Source: JAFDZV01 sp048594725 (GTDB lineage: Bacteria > Bacteroidota > Ignavibacteria > OLB7). Taken from it: a DNA stretch of 59,839 nt. Of the stretch, positions 1 through 8,407 are shown piece by piece. Both the position numbers and the translations under genes were made by a program. Within the stretch, counting starts at the first letter, position 1. Each line of letters starts with the position of its first letter. The stretch covers positions 1 through 59,839 of the forward strand of contig JBMDXA010000250.1 of assembly GCA_048594725.1 (NCBI GenBank), read 5' to 3'. The notes under the pieces were generated by a model. That model saw only the letters and a program-made list of their open reading frames with translations, was not told the origin of the DNA and did no database searches.

Positions 1-143
1 TATGCGCTTACGAGCGTTTATCACAATGCCGTGCGGTTGCACCTGGCGCCCGGTCTTGCGGCCACGGACGACGGGCTACCAGCCACGGACCGGAGCGTTG
101 AGGCAGCAGCCTCTCCCCCGGCACTTCATTCTGATAGCTGCTC

Positions 144-731
144 TTACGCCGTTGCCACCGTGGCATGCTCGGCGGCCATACGCTTCTGGAGCTCCAGGAT
201 CACGTAGTGGAACACCACCGAGTGCACGCTCTCGGCGGTGCACATGTCGTTCAGCGGCACGTGCACCTGAAGGCCCACCATACCGGCCAGCTTGCCGCCG
301 GAGAACCCGGTGACGCCGATAGTCTTCAGGCCGTGATCGTTGGCGTACTCGATGGCGCGCAGCACGTTGGGGCTGTTGCCGGAACCGGAGATCGCCACCA
401 GCAGATCGCCCGGACGGCAGAAGGTGCGAAGCTGCTGCACGAACACCTGATCGTAGCCCTCGTCGTTGCCGAGCGCCGAGAAGAAGGCGAAGTTATCGGT
501 CAGCGACAGGGCGCGGATGCGCTTCTCCTGCTCCATCGAGACGCAGGTGCCCTTGGCGAGATCCTGCGCCAGATGGCTTGCATTGGCGGCCGATCCGCCG
601 TTGCCGATCACGAAGATCATCGCATCGCGCTGGTAGGCATCGTACAGAGCCTCGATGAAGTTCTCTACTTCCTGCTCGCTTACCGAGTCGAGCGCACGCT
701 GGAGATACTGTTTGTACTCTGAATAATTCAT
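144..731 (-). CDS. gmhA: Sedoheptulose-7-phosphate isomerase (SIS domain)
   Basis: Predicted to convert sedoheptulose 7-phosphate to D-glycero-D-manno-heptose 7-phosphate, the first step of nucleotide-heptose synthesis in the cytoplasm. The 195-residue protein is one SIS domain of normal family length, with the phosphosugar-binding loop GNGGSA at residues 43-48 and SGSGNSPNV at 115-123. It lies 5 bases downstream of the heptose kinase gene, which follows a nucleotidyltransferase gene on the same strand, so the three form a heptose cassette. DnaA-initiator-associating SIS proteins (DiaA) look similar, but the context argues for GmhA. No phosphatase (GmhB) is seen; it could lie left of the window. 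Confidence 0.9.
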   Translation of the reverse strand: MNYSEYKQYLQRALDSVSEQEVENFIEALYDAYQRDAMIFVIGNGGSAANASHLAQDLAKGTCVSMEQEKRIRALSLTDNFAFFSALGNDEGYDQVFVQQLRTFCRPGDLLVAISGSGNSPNVLRAIEYANDHGLKTIGVTGFSGGKLAGMVGLQVHVPLNDMCTAESVHSVVFHYVILELQKRMAAEHATVATA

Positions 732-736
732 AGCTC

Positions 737-1726
737 CTACTTCCAGTTATATCGTTCCTGATTGAAAATCACTCTGCTGCCATGCGGCTCAAGGAGAAAG
801 GGCATCTCCCGGTAGTTCGCGAGCGCCTCGCGCAGATTATCCTGATCGGGGCGGCGGCAGTAGACCATCAGGAATCCGCCACCTCCGGCACCGGCTATCT
901 TTCCGCCGATCGCGCCGCCACTCCGGGCGCTCTCGTACATCGCGTCGATCTCGGCGGTGCTGACACCGTTGGCGAGCTGCTTCTTCAGCTCCCAGTTGCG
1001 GTGCAGGATGTCGCCGATCGCGTCGAAATTGCTCTCGTCGATCGCCGTGCGCACCTGGCGCGCAAGGCTCTTGATCTCGTCGTGGAATGCGATCGTGTCG
1101 CCGATCTTCTCCTTCTGGTCGCTCAGGATCTTGCTGGCCTGGCGCACGATGTTGGTGAAGAACAGAAGCAGATTGCTTCCTATGCGGCGCTTGGACGAGG
1201 AGGATACATCCAGCCGCTCCACGGTCACCGAATCGTCCGGATTGAACTCGAAGGCGCACAGACCGCCATAGGCGGCAATATACTGATCCTGCCGCCCGAT
1301 AGGCTTGCCGAGGATGTCGATCTCGATGGCGCATGCCTCGCGCGCCAGCCGCTCGGTGCTCACCTGCTCGCCGCGATACTGGTAGAAGGCGTTCAGCAGT
1401 CCCACCGTCAGGCTGGATGAGGAGCCGAGCCCCGACCCTTCCGACGGGATATCGGCCATCATGTTCACCTCGAACCCGCACGGCATACCGGTCATCCGTG
1501 CCGCCTCGCGCACCAGCTCGTGCTGGATCTCATCGACGGAGTTGACGATCTCCTTGGTGGAGTAATCGACATAGATCTTCTCATCGAAGCGTTCCTTGAC
1601 GATGACGTACAGGAATTTATCGATGGCCGTCGAGACGACGTATCCGCCATGCTTCTGGTAGTAGCCGGGAAGATCGGTCCCGCCGCCGGCGATGCTGATA
1701 CGAAGCGGGGTCTGTGTAATGATCAT
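737..1726 (-). CDS. hddA: D-glycero-alpha-D-manno-heptose-7-phosphate kinase (GHMP family)
   Basis: Likely phosphorylates D-glycero-D-manno-heptose 7-phosphate at C1 on the GDP-heptose branch of the pathway. The 329-residue GHMP kinase has the N-terminal substrate motif RISIAGGGTDLP (residues 9-20), the ATP loop PSEGSGLGSSSS (94-105) and the C-terminal GHMP motif 3, GGKIAGAGGGGFLM. The length suits the HddA group. It sits between a sugar-phosphate nucleotidyltransferase and gmhA, with gaps of 6 and 5 bases, so co-transcription is very likely. Other GHMP sugar kinases (fucokinase-like) are possible, but the neighbours favour heptose. Confidence 0.85.
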   Translation of the reverse strand: MIITQTPLRISIAGGGTDLPGYYQKHGGYVVSTAIDKFLYVIVKERFDEKIYVDYSTKEIVNSVDEIQHELVREAARMTGMPCGFEVNMMADIPSEGSGLGSSSSLTVGLLNAFYQYRGEQVSTERLAREACAIEIDILGKPIGRQDQYIAAYGGLCAFEFNPDDSVTVERLDVSSSSKRRIGSNLLLFFTNIVRQASKILSDQKEKIGDTIAFHDEIKSLARQVRTAIDESNFDAIGDILHRNWELKKQLANGVSTAEIDAMYESARSGGAIGGKIAGAGGGGFLMVYCRRPDQDNLREALANYREMPFLLEPHGSRVIFNQERYNWK

Positions 1727-1732
1727 TGATAT

Positions 1733-2440
1733 TTACTGAACACGGTGTAGTTCCCTCCACTCACGCTCGGCGCGCTCCAGATTTGCGAGCGTGCCGATAT
1801 CGCGGAGATAACCCTCCACGATGCTCCCATTCATTCTGCCGACGAGTTCCGGCATCACATGGCCGCCGAAGTCGTACGGCTTGCGATCCGGCCTGATATA
1901 TTCGAACAGCTCCTGGCGTCCCACATAGATGCCGGCCGCCGCCAGATCGGATTTCGGCTCCGATGGCTTCTCCACGAAATCGACGATCGTTCCCTCCGGG
2001 GCCAGCTCGGCGATGCCGCATGCCTCCGGATATTCGGTATGGAACAGCCCCACGGTAAGAGGGGCGGGATGCTCGCGGTTGAAGCGCGCCAGCGCCCCGA
2101 GATCAACCGTGGTAAGGTTATCGGCGTAGAGGATGTAGAACTGCTCCTCGCCGGACACGAAATCGCGGTTGGCATGAAGGGTGCCGCCGCTGCCGAGCAG
2201 TTCCGGCTCCATGACGGTGCGTATCGTTACCGGGCCGCGATATTCCTCCGCGAAGCGGCGCACCGGATCGGGGAGAAAATGCAAATTGACCAGCACCTCG
2301 CCCACGCCATGCTCTTCGAGCAGATCCATCCAGTAGGCCAGCAGGGGCCGCCCGGCGACCGGCACCAGGCATTTCGGAACGGTCTCGGTGATAGGACGCA
2401 GGCGCGTTCCGAATCCCGCGGCGAGGAGAAAAGCTTTCAC
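1733..2440 (-). CDS. hddC: Sugar-1-phosphate nucleotidyltransferase, probable heptose-1-phosphate guanylyltransferase
   Basis: Probably activates heptose 1-phosphate to a nucleotide sugar. The NTP-transferase Rossmann fold begins at once with KAFLLAAGFGTRLRP, containing the GxGTRLRP nucleotide loop, then VPKCLVPVAGRPLL and the metal-site motif YADN. I start at the GTG at 2440 because the family begins right at this loop; an upstream GTG at 2482 would add 14 unrelated residues and abut the divergent gene. At about 235 residues it is a minimal nucleotidyltransferase without a beta-helix domain, like HddC and RmlA/ManC-core proteins. The HddC call rests mainly on the adjacent hddA and gmhA. Confidence 0.7.
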   Translation of the reverse strand: MKAFLLAAGFGTRLRPITETVPKCLVPVAGRPLLAYWMDLLEEHGVGEVLVNLHFLPDPVRRFAEEYRGPVTIRTVMEPELLGSGGTLHANRDFVSGEEQFYILYADNLTTVDLGALARFNREHPAPLTVGLFHTEYPEACGIAELAPEGTIVDFVEKPSEPKSDLAAAGIYVGRQELFEYIRPDRKPYDFGGHVMPELVGRMNGSIVEGYLRDIGTLANLERAEREWRELHRVQ

Positions 2441-2484
2441 GAGATATCCACTGTTCACGATGAGATCCGCGCCGGCGGGCACGG

Positions 2485-3144
2485 ATGGAGGTTGGCACGT
2501 CCATGTCGGTCAGGAACCTACTGCGGTCGGCTCGTAGCACGCTGGGCCTCAGCCCGATGCAACGGGCGCTCCGGAAGCTCCGGCGGATGGGAGTGAAGCC
2601 GGGGGAGCTCCATGCCCTGGAGGTATTCGGCGGCAGCGGCACGTTTCACACGCGCGACTACGCCGGGCAGGTGGCCTCGCTGGATGTCTGGGAGATCGAT
2701 CCCGGACTGGAGGAGACGCTCCGGCGGAATCTGCCGCAAGCAAAGATCACTATCACCGACTCCTACGAGGAGCTAAAAAATGCTTCAAAACGATACGGCC
2801 TCGTCGTGGCCGACAACCCGATGTCGCTGCACGGAGGGCACTGCGAGCATTTCGGCCTCTTCCCGGATATCTTCCGGATCATCGCCCCGCGTGCAGTGCT
2901 GATCCTGAATGTGATCCCGGAGGCCACCCCGCGCGCCCGGCGGCGCTTCCCCTATCTGTTCAACCCGGCCCAGCTTGCCGAACGTGCCCGCTTCTACCGC
3001 ACCGATCATCCCGAACGGATCGCTCTGGATGAAATGACCCGCCGCTATATCACGCTCGCTGCCGAACAGGGCTTCACCGTGGAAGGCACCTTCCGCCAGC
3101 GGAGGCATTTCGTATGGTATGTGGGATTGCTGCTGAGGGCGTAG
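2485..3144 (+). CDS. SAM-dependent methyltransferase-like protein, opposite strand
   Basis: A 219-residue protein with a Rossmann methyltransferase signature: motif I LEVFGGSGT (residues 46-54), an acidic strand-2 end WEIDP (69-73) and VVADNP where the catalytic strand-4 motif falls. The substrate is unknown. It is the only plus-strand gene in the 53-kb cluster and is transcribed divergently from the nucleotidyltransferase gene. An internal ATG at 2503 with GGAGG 11 bases upstream is an alternative start. Its TAG stop codon is the first base triplet of a downstream heptamer repeat, so the 3' end may have been shaped by the repeat. Confidence 0.65.
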   Translation: MEVGTSMSVRNLLRSARSTLGLSPMQRALRKLRRMGVKPGELHALEVFGGSGTFHTRDYAGQVASLDVWEIDPGLEETLRRNLPQAKITITDSYEELKNASKRYGLVVADNPMSLHGGHCEHFGLFPDIFRIIAPRAVLILNVIPEATPRARRRFPYLFNPAQLAERARFYRTDHPERIALDEMTRRYITLAAEQGFTVEGTFRQRRHFVWYVGLLLRA

Positions 3145-3219
3145 TTCGTAGTTCGCTGCCAGCCTGTAGATAGTAGAGCTTGGTTTTCAGGGCTTGGTTC
3201 TTAGGGCTTAGTTCTTAGC
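3142..3219. repeat. Heptamer array, GCTTAGT/TCTTAGG family
   Basis: Degenerate 7-base units (TAGTTCG, then GCTTGGT TCTTAGG GCTTAGT TCTTAGC) start on the stop codon of the upstream plus-strand gene. The same family recurs near 7045, 17723, 25475, 40484 and 44968. Confidence 0.75.
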
Positions 3220-3347
3220 AAGAGAACGAGAGAAGATAGTGGCCGGGAGCCGTTGTACCCGGATCACAGGGCAACCACGCGGTCCCCGTGCAACGGCGGC
3301 AGGCCACGGACATTCCCGCCAATCGGAAATCTCTTCTCCCTTCCCCC

Positions 3348-3409
3348 AATCGAAAATCCAAAATCGTAAATCGAAAATCTCTCAATCGTCGATCGCGAAT
3401 CGAAAATCC
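3348..3409. repeat. Heptamer array, ATCGAAA family, running into a CDS end
   Basis: Units of the form ATCGAAA, ATCCAAA and ATCGTAA. The array crosses the stop codon of the deacetylase gene by 28 bases, so the last residues of that protein (DFRFAIDD) are repeat-encoded. A C-rich linker (cttctcccttcccc) precedes the array, as at other copies. Confidence 0.8.
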
Positions 3410-4638
3410 CCCACCGTGACGCCGCCGTTCTGGCGGATGGTGCCGATAGAGGCGCCGGGAAGGGCGGCAAGCAGGGCATCGGCGGGGAGATCGGGAAGCT
3501 CCAGGCGGCGGCGCCACCAGCGCGCCACATCGCGCGGGAGGGCGTGCCAGTAGCCGCTCCGGCGGCTCATATGCTGAAGGAATTCCTCGTAGACGTCAAA
3601 GAACTTCGGGTCGAGCAGATAATCAGGATGGGTGACGGTCATCGCCATGCCGCCGTGCCGCTCTATGAAATCGGCCTTTTCCAGCCAGAGCCGGGGGGAG
3701 TTCTCCCCGGCCATCGACAGGAGCGTATGATCCTGCGGGAGGGTGAAGGGAAGCTCCACGAAACGCCCCATCATAAAGGGCCAGATGCTCATCGTGCCGC
3801 CGTTGATGGTCTCGAACGGATCGGTATCGAAGAAGGTGGAATCGTATTCGATCTCCAGATCCTGCATCCATTCCGGATTGCGATGCGTGAACGGAGCGCG
3901 GAATCCCACCGCGTCCCATCGTTTCAGATGTGTGTTGATCCCGGGCAGATCGTTGTCGAAATCGCCCCGCGAGAGGAACAGCCTGCCGTTGTGCCGCAGG
4001 CCGTGCACGCCGATCTCGAAGCCGCGCTCGCGCAGTTCCCCCAGGAGGCGGGTATCGACCGGGTAATCCTGCGGCACCACGTTGAACGCCGAGCGGAACC
4101 CGTAGCGCTCCTCCAGATCGGCCACCTCGCGCGCGAACGCCTGCCCGCGCGCGGTCTCGATATCGTGGGTCAGCACCAGCGCAAAGCGGGCATCGCCGGG
4201 CCAGTGGCGCAGGTACGGAATCCCCTCCTCCCCGGCCTCTTCCAGCAGATAGCGGAGCATGCCGAACTGGTAGCGTACATAGCGGTCCTCGATAGGCCAG
4301 CGCAGAGGCGACGTGCGCTGCTGCGGCACCAGGAGCATCCGGCGGAGCGTGGGGCGGAGCCAGGCCGGAAGCAGGGGCCGGGCAAATGCGTAATAGGCAC
4401 GCTTGGCGGCCGAGAGATTCCAGTGGCCGGGGCCGAACTGCCGCTCGGTGAGGATCTGATCGATGATCCCGGCCGGATCATCTCCTCCTGCCATGGCGGC
4501 CGGCAGATCCTCCAGCAGATGCACCGCGTGCACGGACGCCTCGCGCCACTGCTCCAGCCCGATACCGGGATGAAGCAGGCGCCAGAACTTCCAGGGGGCG
4601 TTCAGAGCCGCGCTATGGAGGGCAGTCGTGCCGCTCAT
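3382..4638 (-). CDS. Polysaccharide deacetylase-like protein (NodB homology)
   Basis: Predicted carbohydrate esterase family 4 type deacetylase acting on an N- or O-acetylated sugar of the polymer or its lipid-linked precursor. NodB motifs are readable in order: THDIE (157-161, catalytic Asp and metal Asp/His region), HGLRH (212-216, metal histidines), RAPF (247-250), DSTFFDTD (266-273) and a late THPDYL with His337. The active site therefore looks complete. A 150-residue N-terminal region is not recognised. No signal peptide is seen, which suggests a cytoplasmic site. The C-terminus DFRFAIDD comes from an intruding heptamer repeat. It lies 3 bases downstream of the FemAB-like gene. Confidence 0.8.
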   Translation of the reverse strand: MSGTTALHSAALNAPWKFWRLLHPGIGLEQWREASVHAVHLLEDLPAAMAGGDDPAGIIDQILTERQFGPGHWNLSAAKRAYYAFARPLLPAWLRPTLRRMLLVPQQRTSPLRWPIEDRYVRYQFGMLRYLLEEAGEEGIPYLRHWPGDARFALVLTHDIETARGQAFAREVADLEERYGFRSAFNVVPQDYPVDTRLLGELRERGFEIGVHGLRHNGRLFLSRGDFDNDLPGINTHLKRWDAVGFRAPFTHRNPEWMQDLEIEYDSTFFDTDPFETINGGTMSIWPFMMGRFVELPFTLPQDHTLLSMAGENSPRLWLEKADFIERHGGMAMTVTHPDYLLDPKFFDVYEEFLQHMSRRSGYWHALPRDVARWWRRRLELPDLPADALLAALPGASIGTIRQNGGVTVGDFRFAIDD

Positions 4639-4641
4639 ATC

Positions 4642-5667
4642 TCAGGCGAATTGTCCGTAGAATAGCTCACCGATTGCCCTGCATACCCACTGCGGAGAGT
4701 GCCGGATGCATCCGCTCATCAGTTTCCTGGCCCGGGCCATCCCTCCCCTGCCCGGAGGCGGGGGACGATCGGCCAGGATCGTGCTGCCGGAAATGATCTC
4801 GCGCGCTCCCCACCCTTTCTTGAACGCCCGCAGCCCCTCGTGCGCGGGTTCGGTGCGTCCCCAGTCGAACCGGGTCATCCCCTGTTGGCAGCCCCATCGT
4901 ATCGCATCCAGAAGGAGCGCATGGTTGGGGGCGCAGGGGCGGCTCTCCGGATCGGAGGCGCCGAACTTGTAGGTGAGCGTGCCGTTCCAATGGAGGAACA
5001 CCCCCCCGGCAAGCGCGCGCCCGGCATGCTCGGCAAGGAGGATGAAACCGAGATCCTGCAGGAGCAGCCGTTCCCGGAGGGTTGCAAAGAACCGGAATGG
5101 CTGCACCGGCGCCCCGAGCCTGGAGCGTGTCCGCAGGTGCAATCGGTAGAAGGTACGGAGATCTTCCATCCCCTCCGCACGGCGAATAACGATCCCGGCA
5201 CGCCCGGCCAGGGCGATCGGCTGCCGCACGCGGGTGCGATGGAACCGCGCTATTACCTCTTCGGGGTCCGGCGCAAGATCGGTCTCGTGGAGGTAGAAGG
5301 GGTCGCCACGATAGATTCCCGGCCCCTCCCCCAGCGTCCGGCGGATCTCCAGCGTCCCGATACCCCGCTGCCGCCGGAAGGCGCCCAGAGCATCGAGCAG
5401 AGGGGGGAGATGGCGTTCACCCAGGAGAAGGGGAGCGCAATGATCGCTGAACGGAAGCGCTATCAGCCTGCGTCCCCGCAGCTTCCCGGCAACCTCCATC
5501 ACCGGCAGGCCGGCGGCAAGGCCCCCATCATCAGCCCGTATCCCGACCACCGCCGGCGCAAAGCCATAACAATCCGCCAGCAGGCCAATCCAGGCCGGAT
5601 GATGAAAGATGGTAGCGGCCGGATGCGCCCCGATCAGATCCCGCCAGAGCGCATCGTCCGGAGATAT
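4642..5667 (-). CDS. FemAB/GNAT-like aminoacyl- or acyltransferase, start codon unclear
   Basis: Resembles FemAB-type (BioF2/GNAT_6) proteins, which use the doubled GNAT fold for peptidoglycan bridges or for acyl transfer in exopolysaccharide clusters. Family-like sequence LIGAHPAATIFHHPAWIGLL lies upstream of the first possible GTG (5548-5550). The C-terminal half has LAGGVFLHWNGTLTYKFGAS and FDWGRTEPAHEGLRAFKKGW, typical of the family. In this frame there is no ATG, GTG or TTG between the upstream stop (near 5797) and 5550; the coordinate given uses an ATA at 5665-5667 as a placeholder. A heptamer array occupies the place where a normal start should be, so the gene may be 5'-damaged or use a rare start. 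Confidence 0.6.
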   Translation of the reverse strand: MSPDDALWRDLIGAHPAATIFHHPAWIGLLADCYGFAPAVVGIRADDGGLAAGLPVMEVAGKLRGRRLIALPFSDHCAPLLLGERHLPPLLDALGAFRRQRGIGTLEIRRTLGEGPGIYRGDPFYLHETDLAPDPEEVIARFHRTRVRQPIALAGRAGIVIRRAEGMEDLRTFYRLHLRTRSRLGAPVQPFRFFATLRERLLLQDLGFILLAEHAGRALAGGVFLHWNGTLTYKFGASDPESRPCAPNHALLLDAIRWGCQQGMTRFDWGRTEPAHEGLRAFKKGWGAREIISGSTILADRPPPPGRGGMARARKLMSGCIRHSPQWVCRAIGELFYGQFA

Positions 5668-5674
5668 GAGAGAT

Positions 5675-5713
5675 GTTCGATTTTCGATTGACGATTTTGG
5701 ATTTTCGATTGAG
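5675..5713. repeat. Heptamer array, ATCGAAA family, at a gene start
   Basis: Reads ATTTTCGATTGACGATTTTG and onward on the plus strand, which is degenerate ATCGAAA on the minus strand. It sits where the start codon of the FemAB-like gene would be expected. Confidence 0.75.
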
Positions 5714-5718
5714 GAAGA

Positions 5719-5843
5719 AGTCCGTTGTCGGTAGCCAGTGGTCCGTCGCCGTTCTACCGTAAGCGCAGGGATGGCGGGCCATTTCCTTCCTGAGAACTAC
5801 GGACTACTGACGGCGGGCACGGATCGCGAACCGACTACCGACC
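5719..5843. repeat. Inverted heptamer element, GTCAGTA/GTCCGTG family
   Basis: The left arm has AGTCCGTTGTCGGTAGCCAG and GGTCCGTCGCC; the right arm, from 5794, has ACTACGGACTACTGACGGCG and CCGACTACCGACC in the opposite orientation. The arms can pair imperfectly. It fills the gap between the epimerase and FemAB-like genes. Confidence 0.65.
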
Positions 5844-5850
5844 TTCTTCC

Positions 5851-6975
5851 CTAGGTACTCTCAACGCCCCCCTGCACAACATTCTCCTTTTTCATGGTCG
5901 CCTCGGAGAAGCTGAGGATATCCTCGATATCTCCCTGGGCGTGGAGATAGTCGATGTACTCCCGCACGGAATCCTCCATGGTGCGCTTCGGCTCCCAGCC
6001 GAGCGAGCGGAGCTTGGAGATATCGGAGCAGGCGTTGCGGGTATCGCCGAACCGGAAGCTCCCCGGAATCTTCGGCTCGATATGCTCCTTGCCGTAGACA
6101 CGCGCCACCGTATCGGCAAGATCGCGCACGGTATGGGGAACGCCGCCGCCCACGTTGAACACCTCGTAATCGGCGCGGGCGTCATCCATCATCAGCACGT
6201 TGGCATCCACCACATCGTGGATGTTCACGAAATCGCGCCGCTGCCTTCCATCCTCGTAAATGGTGGGGGCCTTATCGAAATAATAGTGGAGGCAGAAGAT
6301 GCGGGCCGCACCGGAATAGGTGTTATAGAACGACTGCCGCGAGCCCTGCACGATGGAGTAGCGGAGCGCCACCGACGGGATATCGTAGCGGCGCCCGAAC
6401 CGGATGGCCTGGATCTCCTGCGAGTGCTTGCTCATGGCGTAGGCGTTCGCCGGATTCGCATGCGTCTCCGGCGTCCAGCCCCATTCCATCGCTCCCCCGT
6501 CGGAGTCCAGAAACTCCCACTCGCCGCGCTGAAGCTGCTCCTGCGGACGGAGCGTGGGGGTGACCAGGCGGCCATGCGAATCATGGTAGAGCCCCTCCCC
6601 CTGCACGAACTGCGACGAGGCCACGATCACCTTCCGCACCGGCAGATTCTCCTGCACGATCAGCTCGTAGATGAGCGATGTGGAGACCGCATTGGTATGG
6701 AAGAAGGTGGAGAAATCGCGATGATAATCCTGGTACGCCGCAAGGTGATACACCACATCGACCCCCTGCAGGGCGTTGCGGAGCGCATCCTTGTCGCGCA
6801 CATCCCCCTGGATGAACTCGATCTCCGGAGGGAGATACGATGGTTTCCCGTGCATGTGCACCGGCTTCAGAAGATTGTCGATCACGCGCACATGGTGCCC
6901 GAGCGAGAGCAAGCGGTCCGCCGTATGCGAACCGATAAATCCCGCACCCCCGGTTATCAGAACAGTCGAAGACAT
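5851..6975 (-). CDS. NAD-dependent NDP-sugar epimerase/dehydratase (extended SDR)
   Basis: Extended short-chain dehydrogenase that modifies a nucleotide sugar. The NAD loop is GGAGFIG (9-15), the catalytic Ser region is VIVASSQF (S120/S121), and YAMSK gives Tyr179 and Lys183, so the catalytic triad is intact. The 374-residue length fits UDP-glucose 4-epimerase-like or dehydratase enzymes; the exact reaction cannot be read. An insert at about 130-175 (QLQRGEWEFLDSDGG) resembles the group that acts on unusual substrates. It is flanked on both sides by heptamer repeat elements and so may be its own unit between the lipoyl-fusion gene and the FemAB-like gene. Confidence 0.85.
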   Translation of the reverse strand: MSSTVLITGGAGFIGSHTADRLLSLGHHVRVIDNLLKPVHMHGKPSYLPPEIEFIQGDVRDKDALRNALQGVDVVYHLAAYQDYHRDFSTFFHTNAVSTSLIYELIVQENLPVRKVIVASSQFVQGEGLYHDSHGRLVTPTLRPQEQLQRGEWEFLDSDGGAMEWGWTPETHANPANAYAMSKHSQEIQAIRFGRRYDIPSVALRYSIVQGSRQSFYNTYSGAARIFCLHYYFDKAPTIYEDGRQRRDFVNIHDVVDANVLMMDDARADYEVFNVGGGVPHTVRDLADTVARVYGKEHIEPKIPGSFRFGDTRNACSDISKLRSLGWEPKRTMEDSVREYIDYLHAQGDIEDILSFSEATMKKENVVQGGVEST

Positions 6976-7019
6976 GGAGAAGAAAAATCAGAATGAGAAG
7001 AGTCCGGGCATCGAACAAC

Positions 7020-7159
7020 GGCAGGGGAGCGTTATCGTTCAGTTGTTAGTACTTAGTTCTTAGCGCTTAGAGAAGAAGTCCGGTAGTGGCTTGATCCTCT
7101 CTAAGTACCAAGCACTAAGCACCAAGCACCAAGCACCAAGCACCAAGCACTCCCCTGCC
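7020..7159. repeat. Compound inverted heptamer element, TTAG family, with perfect outer stem
   Basis: Outer arms GGCAGGGGAG (7020-7029) and CTCCCCTGCC (7150-7159) are perfect complements. Inside, TTAGTACTTAGTTCTTAGCG (left, from 7046) faces TCTCTAAGTACCAAGCACTA and four ACCAAGC units (right, from 7099). The whole can fold as one long imperfect hairpin between two genes. Confidence 0.8.
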
Positions 7160-7202
7160 AGATCCATCACTCCCGCAGTGCGGGAAAGGCCGTCACTACC
7201 AT

Positions 7203-8312
7203 CTACAACGCCGTCACTTCCGTCTGCAGGCGCACCTTCACGGCGTGGCGTTCGGGGACCGAGCGGATGATGATGGCGCCGGAGGCCACGATCGATTCGC
7301 GGCCGATCGTGATGCCGGGCTGGATGAAGATGCCGGTGCCGAACTTCACCTCGTCGCCCACGGTAACGCCGCCGGAGGTGGCGCAGTTCGGACCGGTGGT
7401 GATGTGCGAGCCCCAGACATTATGATGGTCGATGCTGGTGTGCGCGCTGATGAAATTGTTGTCGCCGATCTGCGCTGCCACGCCGATATGGCACTGGCTG
7501 CAGATCACGTTGCCGCTGCCCAGCACCGCGCCACGGTTGATCCGCACGGTGGGATCGATGGCATTGATCATCGGGATGCCCAGACGCACGCACTCGTCGA
7601 AGAACTTCTTCCGCAGCCGGATGTTGGTGGAGATGGCGACGATGGCGTAATCGAAGAACTTCTCCTCCCAGAACTTCCCGAGGTCGGTGATGTTCCCCAC
7701 CACCGGGGCGCCATAGATCTCCTTTCCGTGCATCGATGTGTCATCATCCAGGCATCCCACAACGCGCACGTCGGGGTAGTTCAGGAGGATATCGATCACC
7801 TGCATGGCGCCGTAGCCGGCGGCGATCACCACCACGCGCTTCACCGCGCCGGGGAGCGCGCCGGGGACCGGACGCTCCGGGGCCAGCTTGCCGCTCTTCT
7901 TCAGATATGCCTGCACATCCCCTTCGGTGATGATCCCGTCGCTCCCGATGGCGGCCAGATCCACGTTGTGCTTCTTCGCCAGCTCCGCGGCCTTCTTCGT
8001 GGCGTTCACCTCGGCGGCGGCGGCGCCGGACGCAGCATCGGCCGAGGCCCCGCCCGTCCGGAACTTCTCGGCCTCCTCGGCGCTGGCGGCGATATAGGCT
8101 ATCGGCACGTTGAACCCGACCGTGCTCCCCTCCGGGTACAGCCGCACCAGCACGCCGGCGCTCTCGGCCTCCAGGTCGTAGATCGCCTTGCTGGTCTCCA
8201 CGGTACAGAGCTGCTCTCCCCTGGCGACGGTGGTGCCATCCTCGGCGTCCCACTGCACCAGCTTGGCGGTCTCGCTGTTGGCATCCAACTGTGGTATTAC
8301 GATCTCAGTCAT
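7203..8312 (-). CDS. Lipoyl domain - E3-binding domain - PglD/NeuD-type sugar acyltransferase fusion
   Basis: An unusual three-part protein of 369 residues. Residues 1-77 form a lipoyl (biotinyl/lipoyl) domain with ETSKA, placing the lipoylation lysine at K42. An Ala/Glu-rich linker leads to a peripheral-subunit-binding (E3-binding) domain at about 103-137 (ATKKAAELAKKHNVDL, GIITEGDVQAYL). From 158 on comes a PglD/NeuD-like acyltransferase: a Rossmann-like N-domain (VVVIAAGYGAMQVID) and a left-handed beta-helix with TSIDHHNVWG, where H296 matches the catalytic His of the family. It has no canonical CAT-type E2 core. It lies directly downstream of E1beta and E1alpha. Inference: it accepts an acyl group on lipoate and transfers it to an amino sugar. 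Confidence 0.85.
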   Translation of the reverse strand: MTEIVIPQLDANSETAKLVQWDAEDGTTVARGEQLCTVETSKAIYDLEAESAGVLVRLYPEGSTVGFNVPIAYIAASAEEAEKFRTGGASADAASGAAAAEVNATKKAAELAKKHNVDLAAIGSDGIITEGDVQAYLKKSGKLAPERPVPGALPGAVKRVVVIAAGYGAMQVIDILLNYPDVRVVGCLDDDTSMHGKEIYGAPVVGNITDLGKFWEEKFFDYAIVAISTNIRLRKKFFDECVRLGIPMINAIDPTVRINRGAVLGSGNVICSQCHIGVAAQIGDNNFISAHTSIDHHNVWGSHITTGPNCATSGGVTVGDEVKFGTGIFIQPGITIGRESIVASGAIIIRSVPERHAVKVRLQTEVTAL

Positions 8313-8364
8313 GCTATGGCTCGGTAGAGATAATTCAGTAGGGATAGGATAGGGCCGGAACCGG

Positions 8365-8385
8365 TTGCGGCGGGCGCCCGCGCAA
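8365..8385. other. GC-rich hairpin between E1beta and the lipoyl-fusion gene
   Basis: TTGCGGCGGGC faces GCCCGCGCAA with a one-base bulge, in the 95-base gap. On the minus strand no T-run follows, so it may be an mRNA processing or stability element and not a terminator. Confidence 0.4.
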
Positions 8386-8407
8386 CGGAGCGTGCCGGAC
8401 GTACGGA

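Noticed and set aside
1..143. Possible gene at the left edge
   Set aside because: The plus-strand frame from position 2 has no recognisable sequence and overlaps gmhA; the stretch only holds GTCCGTG-like remnants and a CCCCCGGCACTTCAT segment also present at 23521.
7203..8312. Biotin carboxyl carrier protein
   Set aside because: The modified-lysine motif is ETSKA and not the biotin-type MKM, and an E3-binding domain follows, both pointing to lipoate.
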